Positions 26,284 through 35,543 of a stretch of DNA of 56,429 nucleotides are shown here, piece by piece; the first letter of the stretch is position 1; every line of letters starts with the position of its first letter. A program made the position numbers and the translations under genes. The stretch covers positions 1 through 56,429 of the forward strand of contig NZ_JACMNS010000011.1 in the NCBI RefSeq assembly GCF_014378415.1, read 5' to 3'. The DNA comes from Aquabacterium sp. Its GTDB lineage: Bacteria; Pseudomonadota; Gammaproteobacteria; Burkholderiales; Burkholderiaceae_C. The notes under the pieces were generated by a model, which searched no databases, was not told where the DNA came from, and was given only the letters and a program-made list of their open reading frames with translations.

Positions 26284-28188
26284 ATGAACCGCTACCCCTG
26301 GTGGAAGCACCTGATCATCGCCGTCGCCTTGTTGGTGGGCCTGATCTACACCTTGCCCAACTTCTTTGGCGAGGCGCCGGCTGTGCAACTGTCCAGCGGC
26401 AAGTCCACGGTCAAACTTGACGACAGCTCGCTGGCCAAGGTCAACGCCGCTTTGGCCGAGGCCAAGATCACGCCTGATTTCGTCGAGTTCGACGGTGCGT
26501 CCATCAAGGCGCGGTTCGCCGACACCGACACACAGCTGAAGGCCCGCGACGTTCTCGGCCGCAGCTTCAATCCTGATCCGCAAAACGAGCGCTACATCGT
26601 GGCGCTGAACCTGGTGTCGCGCTCGCCGCATTGGTTGCGCACCCTGCACGCCAACCCCATGTTCCTGGGCCTGGACTTGCGCGGTGGCGTGCACTTCCTG
26701 ATGCAGGTCGACATGAAGGGCGCGCTCACGCAGAAGATCGAAAGCCTGACCGGCGACATCCGCAGCTTGCTGCGCGACAAGGACATCCGGCACAGTGGTA
26801 TCCGCCGTGATGGCCAAGCCATCACCGTGCGCTTTCAAGACGAAGCCGGGCGCAAGGCCGCGCGCAACCTGCTGACCGACGGCCTGGTCGACCTGCAATG
26901 GGCTGACGGCACCGACAGCGATGGCAGTGGCGCCCTGACCCTGGTCGGCAAGCTCAAGCCCCAATCCGAGCGCACCATCCAGGAAAACGCGCTCAAGCAG
27001 AACATCACCACGCTGCACAACCGGATCAATGAGCTGGGCGTGTCTGAGCCCATCATCCAGCAGCAAGGCCTGGACCGCGTGGTGGTGCAGTTGCCCGGCG
27101 TGCAAGACACCGCCAAGGCCAAGGACATCATCGGCCGCACTGCCACGCTTGAAGTGCGCATGGTCGATGACAGCACCGAGGCCCACGCGGCCCTGGCTGG
27201 TGGCACGGTGCCCTTTGGCACCGAGAAATTCGCCGACCGCCAAGGCGTGCCCGTCATCGTCAAGCGCCAGGTGGTGCTGACCGGCGACAACCTGACCGAC
27301 GCGCAACCCGGCTTCGATGAGAACCACGAAGCCGCCGTGCACTTGACCCTGGACGCCCGTGGCGCCCGGATTTTCAAGGACGTGACCCGCGAGAGCATCG
27401 GCAAGCGCATGGCCATCATCCTGTTCGAAAAGGGCAAGGGCGAGGTGGTGACGGCCCCGGTCATCCGCTCTGAAATCTCGGGCGGACGCGTGCAGATCTC
27501 CGGCAGCATGCAAGGCGACGAAGCCGCCGATACCGCGCTGCTGCTGCGCGCCGGCAGTCTGGCCGCGCCCATGGACATCATTGAAGAGCGCACCGTCGGC
27601 CCCAGCTTGGGCGCCGCCAACATCGACCAGGGCTTCAAAAGTCTGCTGTACGGTTTTTGCGCCATCGCCGTTTTCATGATGGCGTACTACCTGCTGTTCG
27701 GCGTGTTCTCCACGCTGGCGCTGGGCGTTAACCTGCTGCTGCTGGTGGCGGTGCTGTCGATGCTGCAAGCCACGTTGACCTTGCCCGGCATCGCGGCCAT
27801 CGCTTTGACGCTGGGCATGGCCATTGACGCCAACGTGCTGATCAACGAGCGCGTGCGCGAAGAACTGCGCAACGGCGCGGCGCCGCAGTCGGCCATCCAG
27901 GCCGGTTACGAGCACGCCTGGGCCACCATCCTTGACTCCAACGTCACCACCATGATCGTGGGCCTGGCCTTGCTGATGTTCGGCTCGGGCCCGGTCAAGG
28001 GCTTTGCCGTGGTGCATTGCCTGGGCATCCTGACCTCGATGTTCTCGGCGGTGTTTTTCTCGCGTGGGCTGGTCAACCTTTGGTATGGCCGTCAGAAAAA
28101 GCTCAAGAGCGTGTCCATCGGTCAGGTCTGGAAGGCCGCTGCCAAGCCCGGCAGCCTGTCGACCGACGTCGACCCCGTGGACCAATGA
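26284..28188 (+). CDS. secD: Protein translocase subunit SecD
   Basis: Encodes 634 residues. Helix 1 (about 9-25) leads into a large periplasmic region with LGLDLRGG (128-135), the SecD motif, and a second LDARGARIFKDVT motif near 355. Five C-terminal helices belong to the RND-like fold, with GMAIDANVLINERVREE between helices 4 and 5. SecDF uses the proton gradient to pull translocated proteins on the periplasmic side. Length is normal for the order. Confidence 0.97.
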   Translation: MNRYPWWKHLIIAVALLVGLIYTLPNFFGEAPAVQLSSGKSTVKLDDSSLAKVNAALAEAKITPDFVEFDGASIKARFADTDTQLKARDVLGRSFNPDPQNERYIVALNLVSRSPHWLRTLHANPMFLGLDLRGGVHFLMQVDMKGALTQKIESLTGDIRSLLRDKDIRHSGIRRDGQAITVRFQDEAGRKAARNLLTDGLVDLQWADGTDSDGSGALTLVGKLKPQSERTIQENALKQNITTLHNRINELGVSEPIIQQQGLDRVVVQLPGVQDTAKAKDIIGRTATLEVRMVDDSTEAHAALAGGTVPFGTEKFADRQGVPVIVKRQVVLTGDNLTDAQPGFDENHEAAVHLTLDARGARIFKDVTRESIGKRMAIILFEKGKGEVVTAPVIRSEISGGRVQISGSMQGDEAADTALLLRAGSLAAPMDIIEERTVGPSLGAANIDQGFKSLLYGFCAIAVFMMAYYLLFGVFSTLALGVNLLLLVAVLSMLQATLTLPGIAAIALTLGMAIDANVLINERVREELRNGAAPQSAIQAGYEHAWATILDSNVTTMIVGLALLMFGSGPVKGFAVVHCLGILTSMFSAVFFSRGLVNLWYGRQKKLKSVSIGQVWKAAAKPGSLSTDVDPVDQ

Positions 28189-28217
28189 CCCCCCGCACCC
28201 CCTGAAGGACACTCGCC

Positions 28218-29243
28218 ATGGAATTTTTCCGCATCAAGCGCGACATCCCGTTCATGCGGCATGCGCTGATTTTCAACATTGTTTCGTTCCTGACTTTCGC
28301 CGCCGCCGTGTTCTTCCTGGTCACCCGGGGATTGCACCTGTCGATCGAGTTCACCGGCGGTTCGGTCATCGAGGTGCAGTACGCCCAAAGCGCCGACCTT
28401 GAGAAAGTGCGTCACGCCGTCGATTCGCTGGGCTATGGCGAAGTGCAGGTGCAGAACTTCGGCACCTCGCGCGATGTGCTGATCCGCCTGCCTTTGCGGG
28501 GCAGCCTCAAGCAGGCCGAGGTGGTGGACAAAGTGTTCGGCACCCTGTGCACCGCTGAAAAGGGCGTGGTCACGATGCTGGCGCCCACGCCCGGCCACCC
28601 CTCATCGACCAAGGCCTGCCAGGCCGCCGGCCAGACCAACCTGACCTTGCAGCGCAGTGAGTTCGTCGGCCCGCAAGTGGGCAGTGAGCTGGCCCGCGAC
28701 GGCGCCTTGGCGCTGGGCGTGTCGGTGCTGGGCATCATGATCTACCTGGCCTTCCGCTTCGAGTGGAAGTTCTCGGTCGCGGCCATCATCGCCAACCTGC
28801 ACGACGTCATCATCATCCTGGGCTTCTTCGCCTACTTCCAGTGGGAGTTCTCGCTGTCGGTGCTGGCAGCGGTGCTGGCTGTGTTGGGGTACTCGGTCAA
28901 TGAGTCGGTGGTGATTTTTGACCGGATCCGCGAAACCTTCCGCCGTTACCGCAAGCTGAGCACGGCTCAGGTCATCGACCACGCCATCACCAGCACGACG
29001 AGCCGCACCATCATCACGCACGGCTCGACCCAGATGATGGTCCTGTCCATGCTGATCTTTGGTGGCCCGACTTTGCACTACTTTGCGGTGGCGTTGACCA
29101 TCGGCATCCTGTTCGGCATTTATTCCTCTGTCTTCGTGGCGGCGGCGATTGCGATGTGGTTGGGCGTGACCCGTGAAGACCTCATGAAAAGCACTCAGAA
29201 AGAGGTCGATCCCAACGATCCGAACTCTGGGGCCGTGGTGTAG
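28218..29243 (+). CDS. secF: Protein translocase subunit SecF
   Basis: Encodes 341 residues with six membrane helices. GLHLSIEFTGGSVIEV is the periplasmic SecF motif, and YSVNESVVIFDRIRE lies before helix 5. The periplasmic loop (roughly 105-140) is longer than in many SecF proteins and has two cysteines in a Thr/Pro-rich insert, which could form a disulfide. It follows secD by 29 bases with a GAAGGA ribosome site. Confidence 0.96.
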   Translation: MEFFRIKRDIPFMRHALIFNIVSFLTFAAAVFFLVTRGLHLSIEFTGGSVIEVQYAQSADLEKVRHAVDSLGYGEVQVQNFGTSRDVLIRLPLRGSLKQAEVVDKVFGTLCTAEKGVVTMLAPTPGHPSSTKACQAAGQTNLTLQRSEFVGPQVGSELARDGALALGVSVLGIMIYLAFRFEWKFSVAAIIANLHDVIIILGFFAYFQWEFSLSVLAAVLAVLGYSVNESVVIFDRIRETFRRYRKLSTAQVIDHAITSTTSRTIITHGSTQMMVLSMLIFGGPTLHYFAVALTIGILFGIYSSVFVAAAIAMWLGVTREDLMKSTQKEVDPNDPNSGAVV

Positions 29244-29244
29244 A

Positions 29245-29300
29245 GTTGATCAACCATGAAATGTTCGGCCAGGAAGGCCAGGCCGAACCCCGTTGATCAA
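29245..29300. repeat. Nested palindromic structure between secF and the DUF1631 gene
   Basis: GTTGATCAAC (29245-29254), itself a palindrome, recurs as GTTGATCAA at 29292-29300. Between the copies GTTCGGCC (29263-29270) and GGCCGAAC (29281-29288) form a perfect 8-bp stem with a 10-base loop. The whole can fold as one two-part hairpin with a 9-bp outer stem. No T-run follows, so it may be a Rho-type or processing structure, a regulator site, or a translation-control element: it ends eight bases before the next ATG, which has no clear ribosome site. Confidence 0.6.
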
Positions 29301-29308
29301 TTGACCAC

Positions 29309-31654
29309 ATGTCATCCATAGGCTCTTCGCGTGCATTGGCCATCACGGCCCGAAAAACCTATTTGGAAACCCTCTTGCGGGGCGCCTCCGGGTTGATCCA
29401 CGCCTGTGCCAACGGTGGCAAGTTGCTGGCCTCGCAAACGGCGGAACCCGGGCTGTACATGCGCCGACGCGATCTGGTGCTGGACATGCCGCTGAGCCTG
29501 GATGCCTGGCAGCGTGGGTTTGAGCAGCGCATCCAGTCTGCCTTGACGGCAGTGCGTCTGGCCCGACCCTTGGACACCAAGCCCGTGGGGCAGTTGGTGT
29601 CCAACCTCACCCTGGTCGAAGACAGCGCGGTCGAACAAGACATGATGGCTTCCCGCCTGGGGCAGGCCATCGCCGACCGGGCTGGTTGGGAGTACACCGA
29701 CCTGTGCTCGCGCCTGAATGCCCTGGAGGCCGGCAGCACCAACCACATTGACCCCGCAGGCGACGTGCTGCGCCCACAAGTGCTGGCGCGCTGGCTGATC
29801 GACAGCTGGACCGACGCTGGCCTGGGCGCCACGCACTGGATGACCTTGCAAACCGTGCTGCATGACGAGGCCACGCACCTGGCGCAAGAGGCCTATCACG
29901 ACGCCAACCATGTGCTGTTGGACCACGGCGTCAAGCCTGAAATCGATTTGCGGCCCTTCATCCGGCGGACCAAGGACACGGGTGTGGGCCCGACCATTCA
30001 TCGCTCCGCCTCGCCCTATGTGAGCGGCAGCGCCGCGCCGATGTTGAACTCCGGGCTGGGTGGCGCCTCGCAGATGGGCGGCAACAGCGGCTTGCAGCCC
30101 ATGGGCGGCGCCCATGAAGAAACCCGATTGATGACGCAAACGCCCGCCTTGCGCCGCTCGGCGGTGCCGGCCCAAGCGGTGTTGGGCAAGCTCAACCAGT
30201 TCGTGTCCCACAAGGTGCCCGGCTTCGCGCTCACGCAGGTGCTGGGCAGCGCCAACGTCGTGGTGGGCGTGGTCGCGCCGGCGTTGGGCCAGGCCATCCA
30301 GGACGCCGGCCAGGCGGTGCGTCGCCACGCTGATGGCGAGTCGGGCGTGCCCACGGGCACCCCTGCGGCCTTGCTGCAAGATCTGCAGGACAGCAGGCGT
30401 GCCCTCAAGCAAGCGGCCAGCACGCCCAACGAGCGCGCCGTCATCGAGATCGTGGCGCTGCTGTTTCAAAGCATCCTGACCGAAGAGCGCTTGCCGGCCG
30501 CCATCCGCGTCTGGTTCGCCCGCCTGCAGATGCCGGTGCTGCGCGTGGCCGTCACCGAGCCCGATTTTTTCGCCACCATTGACCACCCGGCCCGTGCCCT
30601 GATCGACCGCATGGGCGCCTGCGTGATGGGGTTTGCCGCCAGCACCCGCGAGCAGGAAGACACCTTGCCCGGCGAGATCAAGCGCATCGTGCAGGTGGTC
30701 GAGGCTTACCCCGACACCGGTCGGCGCGTGTTCCAGACCGTGCTGCTCGAGTTCGAAAAATTCCTCGAGCGCTATTTCCGCGACGAGAACGAATCCAGTC
30801 GCAAGGGTGTGTCCCTGGCGCAGCAGGTTGAGCAGCGCGAAACTTGGGCGATCCAGTACACCATTGAGCTGCGCAAGATGCTGGCCGATGTGCCGGTGCA
30901 CGAAGGCGTGCGCGAATTCCTGTTCCGCGTCTGGGCCGATGTGCTGGCCCACAGCGCGGTGCAGACCAGCCCGTCGAGTGAAGAAACCCGCGTGCTCAAG
31001 CGTGCTGCTGCCGACCTGATCTGGTCGGCCAGCGCCAAGCATTCGCGCGAAGACCGCGCCGACGTGCTGCGCCGCCTGCCGCCTTTGCTCAAGAAGGTGC
31101 GTGATGGCATGGGGCGCGCCGGCATGTCCGTCGAAAAGCAGGACGAGCACGTGCACGTGCTCAACGCTGCGCTGGCCGCGGCCTTCTCGGCCCGCTCGGC
31201 CACGATCTCGTCCGCCCATTTGAAGGAAGTGACCGAACGCCTGGAGGCGCTGGACGACATCCTGCCCAACCTGGCCGAGGTTGAACTCGACGCGCAAACT
31301 TTGCGCGACCTGTCGGGCCACGAAAGCGACGACCTCGAGGTGGTGGCCGAAGGCGGCACGATGCCCACGCCCGCCATGATGGCCTGGGCCCGCGAGTTGC
31401 AAATTGGCGCCTGGTTCCAGCTGGACTACCGGGGCAGCCAGGAGCCGGTGCAGTTCGCCTGGTCAGGCCTGCAAAAACAACTGGCTTTGTTCGTGACGCC
31501 GCAGGGGCGGGGCGTGCTGTTCCAGTTGCACCGCTTGGCAGCTTTTCTGCAAGCGGGGTTGCTGGTGCCGGTGGAGGATGAATCCCTCACTGTGCGTGCC
31601 ACGCGTGAGGCCTTGGCCAAGTTGGATGCTGATCCGGCGCGGTTGCTGAATTAG
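29309..31654 (+). CDS. DUF1631 family protein
   Basis: Encodes 781 residues. The N-terminal YMRRRDLVLDMPLSLDAWQRGFEQRI, the central RALIDRMGACVMGF followed by IKRIVQVVEAYPDTGRRVFQTVLLEFEKFL, and the C-terminal LQIGAWFQLDYRG.. LQKQLALFVTPQGRG region are hallmarks of DUF1631. The C-terminal 90 residues resemble a PilZ-like beta domain, though I cannot see the RxxxR and DxSxxG ligand set for c-di-GMP. The protein is predicted cytoplasmic and largely helical. Function is unknown. It converges on a GGDEF-EAL gene 474 bases downstream. Confidence 0.88.
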   Translation: MSSIGSSRALAITARKTYLETLLRGASGLIHACANGGKLLASQTAEPGLYMRRRDLVLDMPLSLDAWQRGFEQRIQSALTAVRLARPLDTKPVGQLVSNLTLVEDSAVEQDMMASRLGQAIADRAGWEYTDLCSRLNALEAGSTNHIDPAGDVLRPQVLARWLIDSWTDAGLGATHWMTLQTVLHDEATHLAQEAYHDANHVLLDHGVKPEIDLRPFIRRTKDTGVGPTIHRSASPYVSGSAAPMLNSGLGGASQMGGNSGLQPMGGAHEETRLMTQTPALRRSAVPAQAVLGKLNQFVSHKVPGFALTQVLGSANVVVGVVAPALGQAIQDAGQAVRRHADGESGVPTGTPAALLQDLQDSRRALKQAASTPNERAVIEIVALLFQSILTEERLPAAIRVWFARLQMPVLRVAVTEPDFFATIDHPARALIDRMGACVMGFAASTREQEDTLPGEIKRIVQVVEAYPDTGRRVFQTVLLEFEKFLERYFRDENESSRKGVSLAQQVEQRETWAIQYTIELRKMLADVPVHEGVREFLFRVWADVLAHSAVQTSPSSEETRVLKRAAADLIWSASAKHSREDRADVLRRLPPLLKKVRDGMGRAGMSVEKQDEHVHVLNAALAAAFSARSATISSAHLKEVTERLEALDDILPNLAEVELDAQTLRDLSGHESDDLEVVAEGGTMPTPAMMAWARELQIGAWFQLDYRGSQEPVQFAWSGLQKQLALFVTPQGRGVLFQLHRLAAFLQAGLLVPVEDESLTVRATREALAKLDADPARLLN

Positions 31655-31686
31655 TTTTTGCTTTGCTTAGCGCGCGAGGCTGGGCT

Positions 31687-32076
31687 GAGCCGGTGGCTGG
31701 CAGGGCGCCGATGGTGGCGGCGTCGTCGCCCTGCCACCCACCGGCTCATCCTTTGACGCCTCGCTGGTGGCGTGGCCCGAGGTGGCGTGCCACCAGCGGC
31801 AAGATTCTCGCCAAGGGGGCCGTGCCACACCACCAGCGGGGCGAAAAAGGGCTGGGGCGGTCTTCGGCGGGGCGCCTGGCTTGGTGCTGAGAAGCGCAGT
31901 GCCAAGGTGGGCGTGCGCAGCACGCATCAATAACTGACTGGCCGTGGTTGTTTGAACGAAGCGGATGCAATCCGCGCAGTGAGTTCCACGGCCCCACCTT
32001 GGCACGAGCATCGCAAGGCAGTCCCGCTAACAGCGGGACCACCAAGCTGAAGCCCTGCCGGAGACCGCCCCAGCCC
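31687..32076 (+). other. Highly structured 390-bp intergenic element (possible RNA or cruciform element)
   Basis: The gene-free stretch 31655-32128 contains many long inverted repeats that nest without conflict. Helix A: 31687-31707 with 31727-31747, 20 of 21 pairs. Helix B: 31762-31771 with 31789-31798, 10 of 10. Helix C: 31849-31873 with 32052-32076, 25 continuous pairs, two of them G-U on the plus strand. Inside C: helix D 31879-31886/32040-32047 (8), helix E 31899-31911/31993-32005 (13), hairpin F 31911-31925, helix G 31940-31947/31986-31993 (8), hairpin H 31961-31975 and hairpin I 32021-32039. The two G-U pairs favour a plus-strand RNA. No promoter, ribosome site or credible gene is seen. 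It lies between converging genes, so a termination or nucleoid role, or a dispersed repeat, is also possible. Confidence 0.75.
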
Positions 32077-32128
32077 GCGCCCCGCGCTGAATAACCAAGC
32101 GCCACAACGGTTGCCAAGCACCAGAACC

Positions 32129-35100
32129 CTACGAAGCCGGATTCTTCGCCGTGGCCGCGATGCGCGCCAGCGCATCCTTCGCCGCGCTGTCCCGGCTGTG
32201 CTCCATCAGCAAAGCCTCAAAAGCAGGCTCGGCCATCGGGCGGGCCAGGAAATAACCCTGGCACTCGTCGCACCCGTGCGCCTTCAAAAACGAGTACTGC
32301 GCGTCGTTCTCCACACCCTCGGCCACGATGCCCACTTCCAGCCGATGAGCCATCGCGATCAAGGCAGCGGCCAGGCGGCTGTCGCCGGGCGAGCTCGGTA
32401 CATTGCTCAAGAATGAGCGGTCCATCTTGAGCCGGTCTACCGGCAACTCGCGCAAGTACGAGAAGCTGGAATAGCCCACGCCAAAGTCGTCAATGGCAAT
32501 GCCCACACCCAAGGAGCGCAACTGCGTCAACACAGCGGCAGCGCGCAGCGATTCACGCACCACCACGCTTTCGGTGATCTCCAGCTCCAGCGCGGTCGGC
32601 GGCAATCCGGTTTCCTTCAACACGCGGTCCACCACATCGACGATGTCGGGCTGGTCCAGCTGGATGGCCGACAGGTTGACGGCGATGCGCATGGGCCAGC
32701 CGCTGCGCTCACGCCAGGCCTGGGCCTTCTGGCAGGCGCGGCGCAGCACCCATTCGCCCATGGGCACGATCAGCCCAGTCTCTTCGGCCAGGGGGATGAA
32801 ATCGGCCGGGGGCACCAGCTTGCCGCCATGCTCCCATCGCACCAGCGCTTCGGCACCCGTGATGCGGCCGGTCATGCAGTCGAACTGGGGCTGGAAGTGC
32901 AGGCGCAACTCGTCGCGCTCCAACGCCTTGTACAGGTCGTTTTCCAGGCGCAGGGTGTCCAGCGTGGGCGACTCCATGTGCTCGGTGTACATCTGCACGC
33001 GGTTTCGGCCGTGGCTCTTGGCCTGGTACATGGCCAGGTCAGCGTGGCGCATCAGCGTGATCGCGTCGGTGCCGTGCGCAGGGTAAATCACCAGGCCGAT
33101 GCTGGGCGTGACGCGCAACTCGTGCGGGCCCACACGCAGTGGTTCGGCAAAGATGTCCAGCAGCTTTTGCGCGACCACGGCGCCGTCTTCCGCCAAGGCG
33201 ATGCGCGGCAGCATCACCACGAATTCGTCGCCGCCCAGGCGGGCCACGATGTCGGAGGTGCGCATCTCGGAGCGCAGGCGGCGCGCCACCTCGATCAGCA
33301 CGCTGTCGCCGATGTGGTGGCCCAGCGTGTCGTTGATTTTCTTGAAGCGGTCCAGGTCCAGGAACATCAGCGCCAGGCTGTTGCCGTCGCGCTCGGCCAG
33401 GGTCACCGAGGCCTTGAGCTGCTCCTGCAGCATGTTGCGGTTGGGCAGGCCGGTCAGCGAGTCGTGCAGGGCCAGGTGCTGCAACTGGCTCTCGGCTTCG
33501 CGGCGCGAGGTCACGTCCGAGGCCATGGCCAGGTAGCCGGTCATCTCATCGATCTCGTTGCACAGGATGGTGACGGTGACCTCGGCGGTGAGGTGGCGGC
33601 CATCGCAGCGCACCAGGGTCCACTCGCTGGGCAGGCCGGGCGATTCGTGCGCCAGGTGGGACAGCACCTGCATGTGCTCGATCGGGCGGTTCAGGCGCAG
33701 GGCCAGCATGCGGGCGCGCTCGTTCACCTCGTCGGGCTCGAAGAAGCGCTCGGCGGTGCTCTTGCCGATCAACTCGTTGGATTTGTAGCCCAGCAAGGCC
33801 TCGCCCGCCGGGTTGACGGTCTGGATGATGCCGTGGCGGTTGAGCACGAAGATGGCGTACGGCGCGTTGTGCACGATGACGCGGCGCATCTCGTCCACCT
33901 CGTTGAGCTGGCGTTGCGCCTCTTGGACGGACTGCTCCGCCAAGTATTCGGAACTAAGGTCGCGCAGGATGCCGACGCATTGTTTTTCGCCATTGACGTC
34001 CATGTGGCTGACGGCCAAGTCCAGCGGCAAGGTACGGCCGTCCTGGTGCTTACCCTCCACGCGGTGCCCCACGCCGTCAAAGCTCATCTGCTGGGTCAGC
34101 AGGAAGTCTTCCATGGGTTGGTCCAGGCCGTGGCTGCGGATGCCGGGAATCAGGCGGCTCAAGGGCTGGCCCACCATCTCGTCTGCGTCATGCCCGAAGA
34201 TGCGGCTGATGGCCGGATTGACCGTCAGCACGGTGCCGGCTTCGTTCACGGTGACGATGCCATCGACCGTGTTGTCGATCACCGAGCGCAGGTGTTTTTC
34301 GCTGGACAGGGCTTGGCTGCTCAAGCGGTGCGCCATGCGCGTGGCCCGGCCGTATTGCGTGGCAAAGCCGCGCAGTGCCAACCACAAACCGGCGGTGACC
34401 AGCAGGCCGCTGATCAGCAGTGTCATCGGGTAGCGCTGCCATGCCGCATTGACCGGCGGGCGCACCATGATCAACTCCCAGCGGCGGCCGGCCGCTTCCA
34501 CGGTTTGCAAGCGGTGGTCCTCATCGGCCACAGGCCGTTGGGGCTTGAAGGCGGTGCTTGCCAGTTGCGCAGTGTCGAACAACTGCTGCGGCTGAGCCAA
34601 CGCCACGGTGCGCTCGGCAGGACCGACATCGCGCACCACCCACCGGCGTGAAGCCCAGTCGTCGGGGTTGATGATGGTGCCCAGGATGGACTCGGCCTGG
34701 AAGGCCGCGCCAATCTGCCCGATGAAAGCCTGGCGGCGTTGCTCCACGGTGGCCAGCGGGCTGTGGGGCTGGTAGAGGGGCGCGCGGATCACGAAGCCCA
34801 GGGCCTGGCGGTCGCCGGACACCAGGGTCAAGGGCGCCGATGCTGTGGGTTTGCCGCTATCACGTGCCAGCTCGGTGGTTTCGCGCCGGCTGGTTTCATG
34901 GATCTGGTCATAGCCCAGGACTTTCTCATTGTTGACCGTGGGCTCCACATAGGTCACCGCCATGTACTCTGGGCGCTTGCCCGGGGGGTGAATGGCATAG
35001 CCAGGGTTGCCTTGCTCGCTCAAACTTTTGTCGGCGCGCACCGAGGCCTCAAACGCGGATTTTTTTTCTTGCGGCACCCGTTTGGAGAACTGCACGGCCA

Positions 35101-35416
35101 CCAGGCCCGGGTAGCCGCTGTCCACGTTCAGGCCCAGAAAATGGCGGTGAAAGTCGCTGCGGGAGACCGCGTCCGTGGACGTGAACAGGGCCTGAAAACT
35201 GCCAATCAAGTTGACGTAATAAATCAGCGCCTCGTTGAGCCGGTAGGTGCTCTCCATGGCGTCGCGGTTAAACCGGTCGTCCGCGTCGCGTTGCACTTGC
35301 CTGGCCGCGTTCTGCCAGGCCAGCAGGCTCAAGCAGATGCCCACGATCAGGGTCACCCGGGACAGCAGTTTCCAACGGTCCGACCAGCGGGTGACTTGAT
35401 CCAACGTTTGATCCAT
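32129..35416 (-). CDS. Membrane sensor with CHASE, two PAS, GGDEF and EAL domains
   Basis: Encodes 1095 residues. TM helix 1 (about 21-37), a periplasmic CHASE-like domain (about 75-310), TM helix 2 (331-350), PAS domains near 375-490 and 510-640, GGDEF 645-805 and EAL 825-1065. GGDEF is intact at 728-732 and an inhibitory RxxD site precedes it at 719-722. EAL is intact at 856-858, with DDFGVGYSS and EGVEN present. Both diguanylate cyclase and c-di-GMP phosphodiesterase activity are therefore possible, set by a periplasmic ligand. With the minor pilins and the DUF1631 protein it may link c-di-GMP to surface behaviour, but that is inference. AAGGA precedes the ATG. Confidence 0.93.
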   Translation of the reverse strand: MDQTLDQVTRWSDRWKLLSRVTLIVGICLSLLAWQNAARQVQRDADDRFNRDAMESTYRLNEALIYYVNLIGSFQALFTSTDAVSRSDFHRHFLGLNVDSGYPGLVAVQFSKRVPQEKKSAFEASVRADKSLSEQGNPGYAIHPPGKRPEYMAVTYVEPTVNNEKVLGYDQIHETSRRETTELARDSGKPTASAPLTLVSGDRQALGFVIRAPLYQPHSPLATVEQRRQAFIGQIGAAFQAESILGTIINPDDWASRRWVVRDVGPAERTVALAQPQQLFDTAQLASTAFKPQRPVADEDHRLQTVEAAGRRWELIMVRPPVNAAWQRYPMTLLISGLLVTAGLWLALRGFATQYGRATRMAHRLSSQALSSEKHLRSVIDNTVDGIVTVNEAGTVLTVNPAISRIFGHDADEMVGQPLSRLIPGIRSHGLDQPMEDFLLTQQMSFDGVGHRVEGKHQDGRTLPLDLAVSHMDVNGEKQCVGILRDLSSEYLAEQSVQEAQRQLNEVDEMRRVIVHNAPYAIFVLNRHGIIQTVNPAGEALLGYKSNELIGKSTAERFFEPDEVNERARMLALRLNRPIEHMQVLSHLAHESPGLPSEWTLVRCDGRHLTAEVTVTILCNEIDEMTGYLAMASDVTSRREAESQLQHLALHDSLTGLPNRNMLQEQLKASVTLAERDGNSLALMFLDLDRFKKINDTLGHHIGDSVLIEVARRLRSEMRTSDIVARLGGDEFVVMLPRIALAEDGAVVAQKLLDIFAEPLRVGPHELRVTPSIGLVIYPAHGTDAITLMRHADLAMYQAKSHGRNRVQMYTEHMESPTLDTLRLENDLYKALERDELRLHFQPQFDCMTGRITGAEALVRWEHGGKLVPPADFIPLAEETGLIVPMGEWVLRRACQKAQAWRERSGWPMRIAVNLSAIQLDQPDIVDVVDRVLKETGLPPTALELEITESVVVRESLRAAAVLTQLRSLGVGIAIDDFGVGYSSFSYLRELPVDRLKMDRSFLSNVPSSPGDSRLAAALIAMAHRLEVGIVAEGVENDAQYSFLKAHGCDECQGYFLARPMAEPAFEALLMEHSRDSAAKDALARIAATAKNPAS

Positions 35417-35437
35417 GCCTTGTCCTTGTGACGACGC

Positions 35438-35459
35438 AGCCTTCGGGAAGACGAAGGCT
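35438..35459. repeat. Perfect 8-bp hairpin in the leader of the GGDEF-EAL gene
   Basis: AGCCTTCG (35438-35445) and CGAAGGCT (35452-35459) surround a six-base loop, 21 bases upstream of the GGDEF-EAL start codon. It also lies 84 bases beyond the htpX stop on the same strand. No T-run follows it, so it is not a typical intrinsic terminator. A leader hairpin acting on translation is possible. Confidence 0.45.
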
Positions 35460-35543
35460 CGCTGTAAGGACTATCGGTAGGAATCAAGGGGCCTTGAACT
35501 CAAAACCGTTCGTTCGCCACACCTGGGTGCATGGCGTGTGACA

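Noticed and set aside
26260-28212. A long open frame on the minus strand opposite secD (and similar ones opposite lipA-cls at 41075-43675 and opposite the BVMO/SDR genes at 44723-47293).
   Set aside because: They are antisense to well-supported genes, rich in His, Gln, Gly and Ala as expected from the complement of GC-rich codons, and match no family.
31667-32117. Small open frames on both strands in the gene-free stretch 31655-32128.
   Set aside because: They lack ribosome sites and have skewed composition; the inverted repeats explain the sequence better.
35438-35459. The hairpin downstream of htpX as a terminator.
   Set aside because: No T-run follows on the minus strand, and it sits just before the GGDEF-EAL ribosome site.
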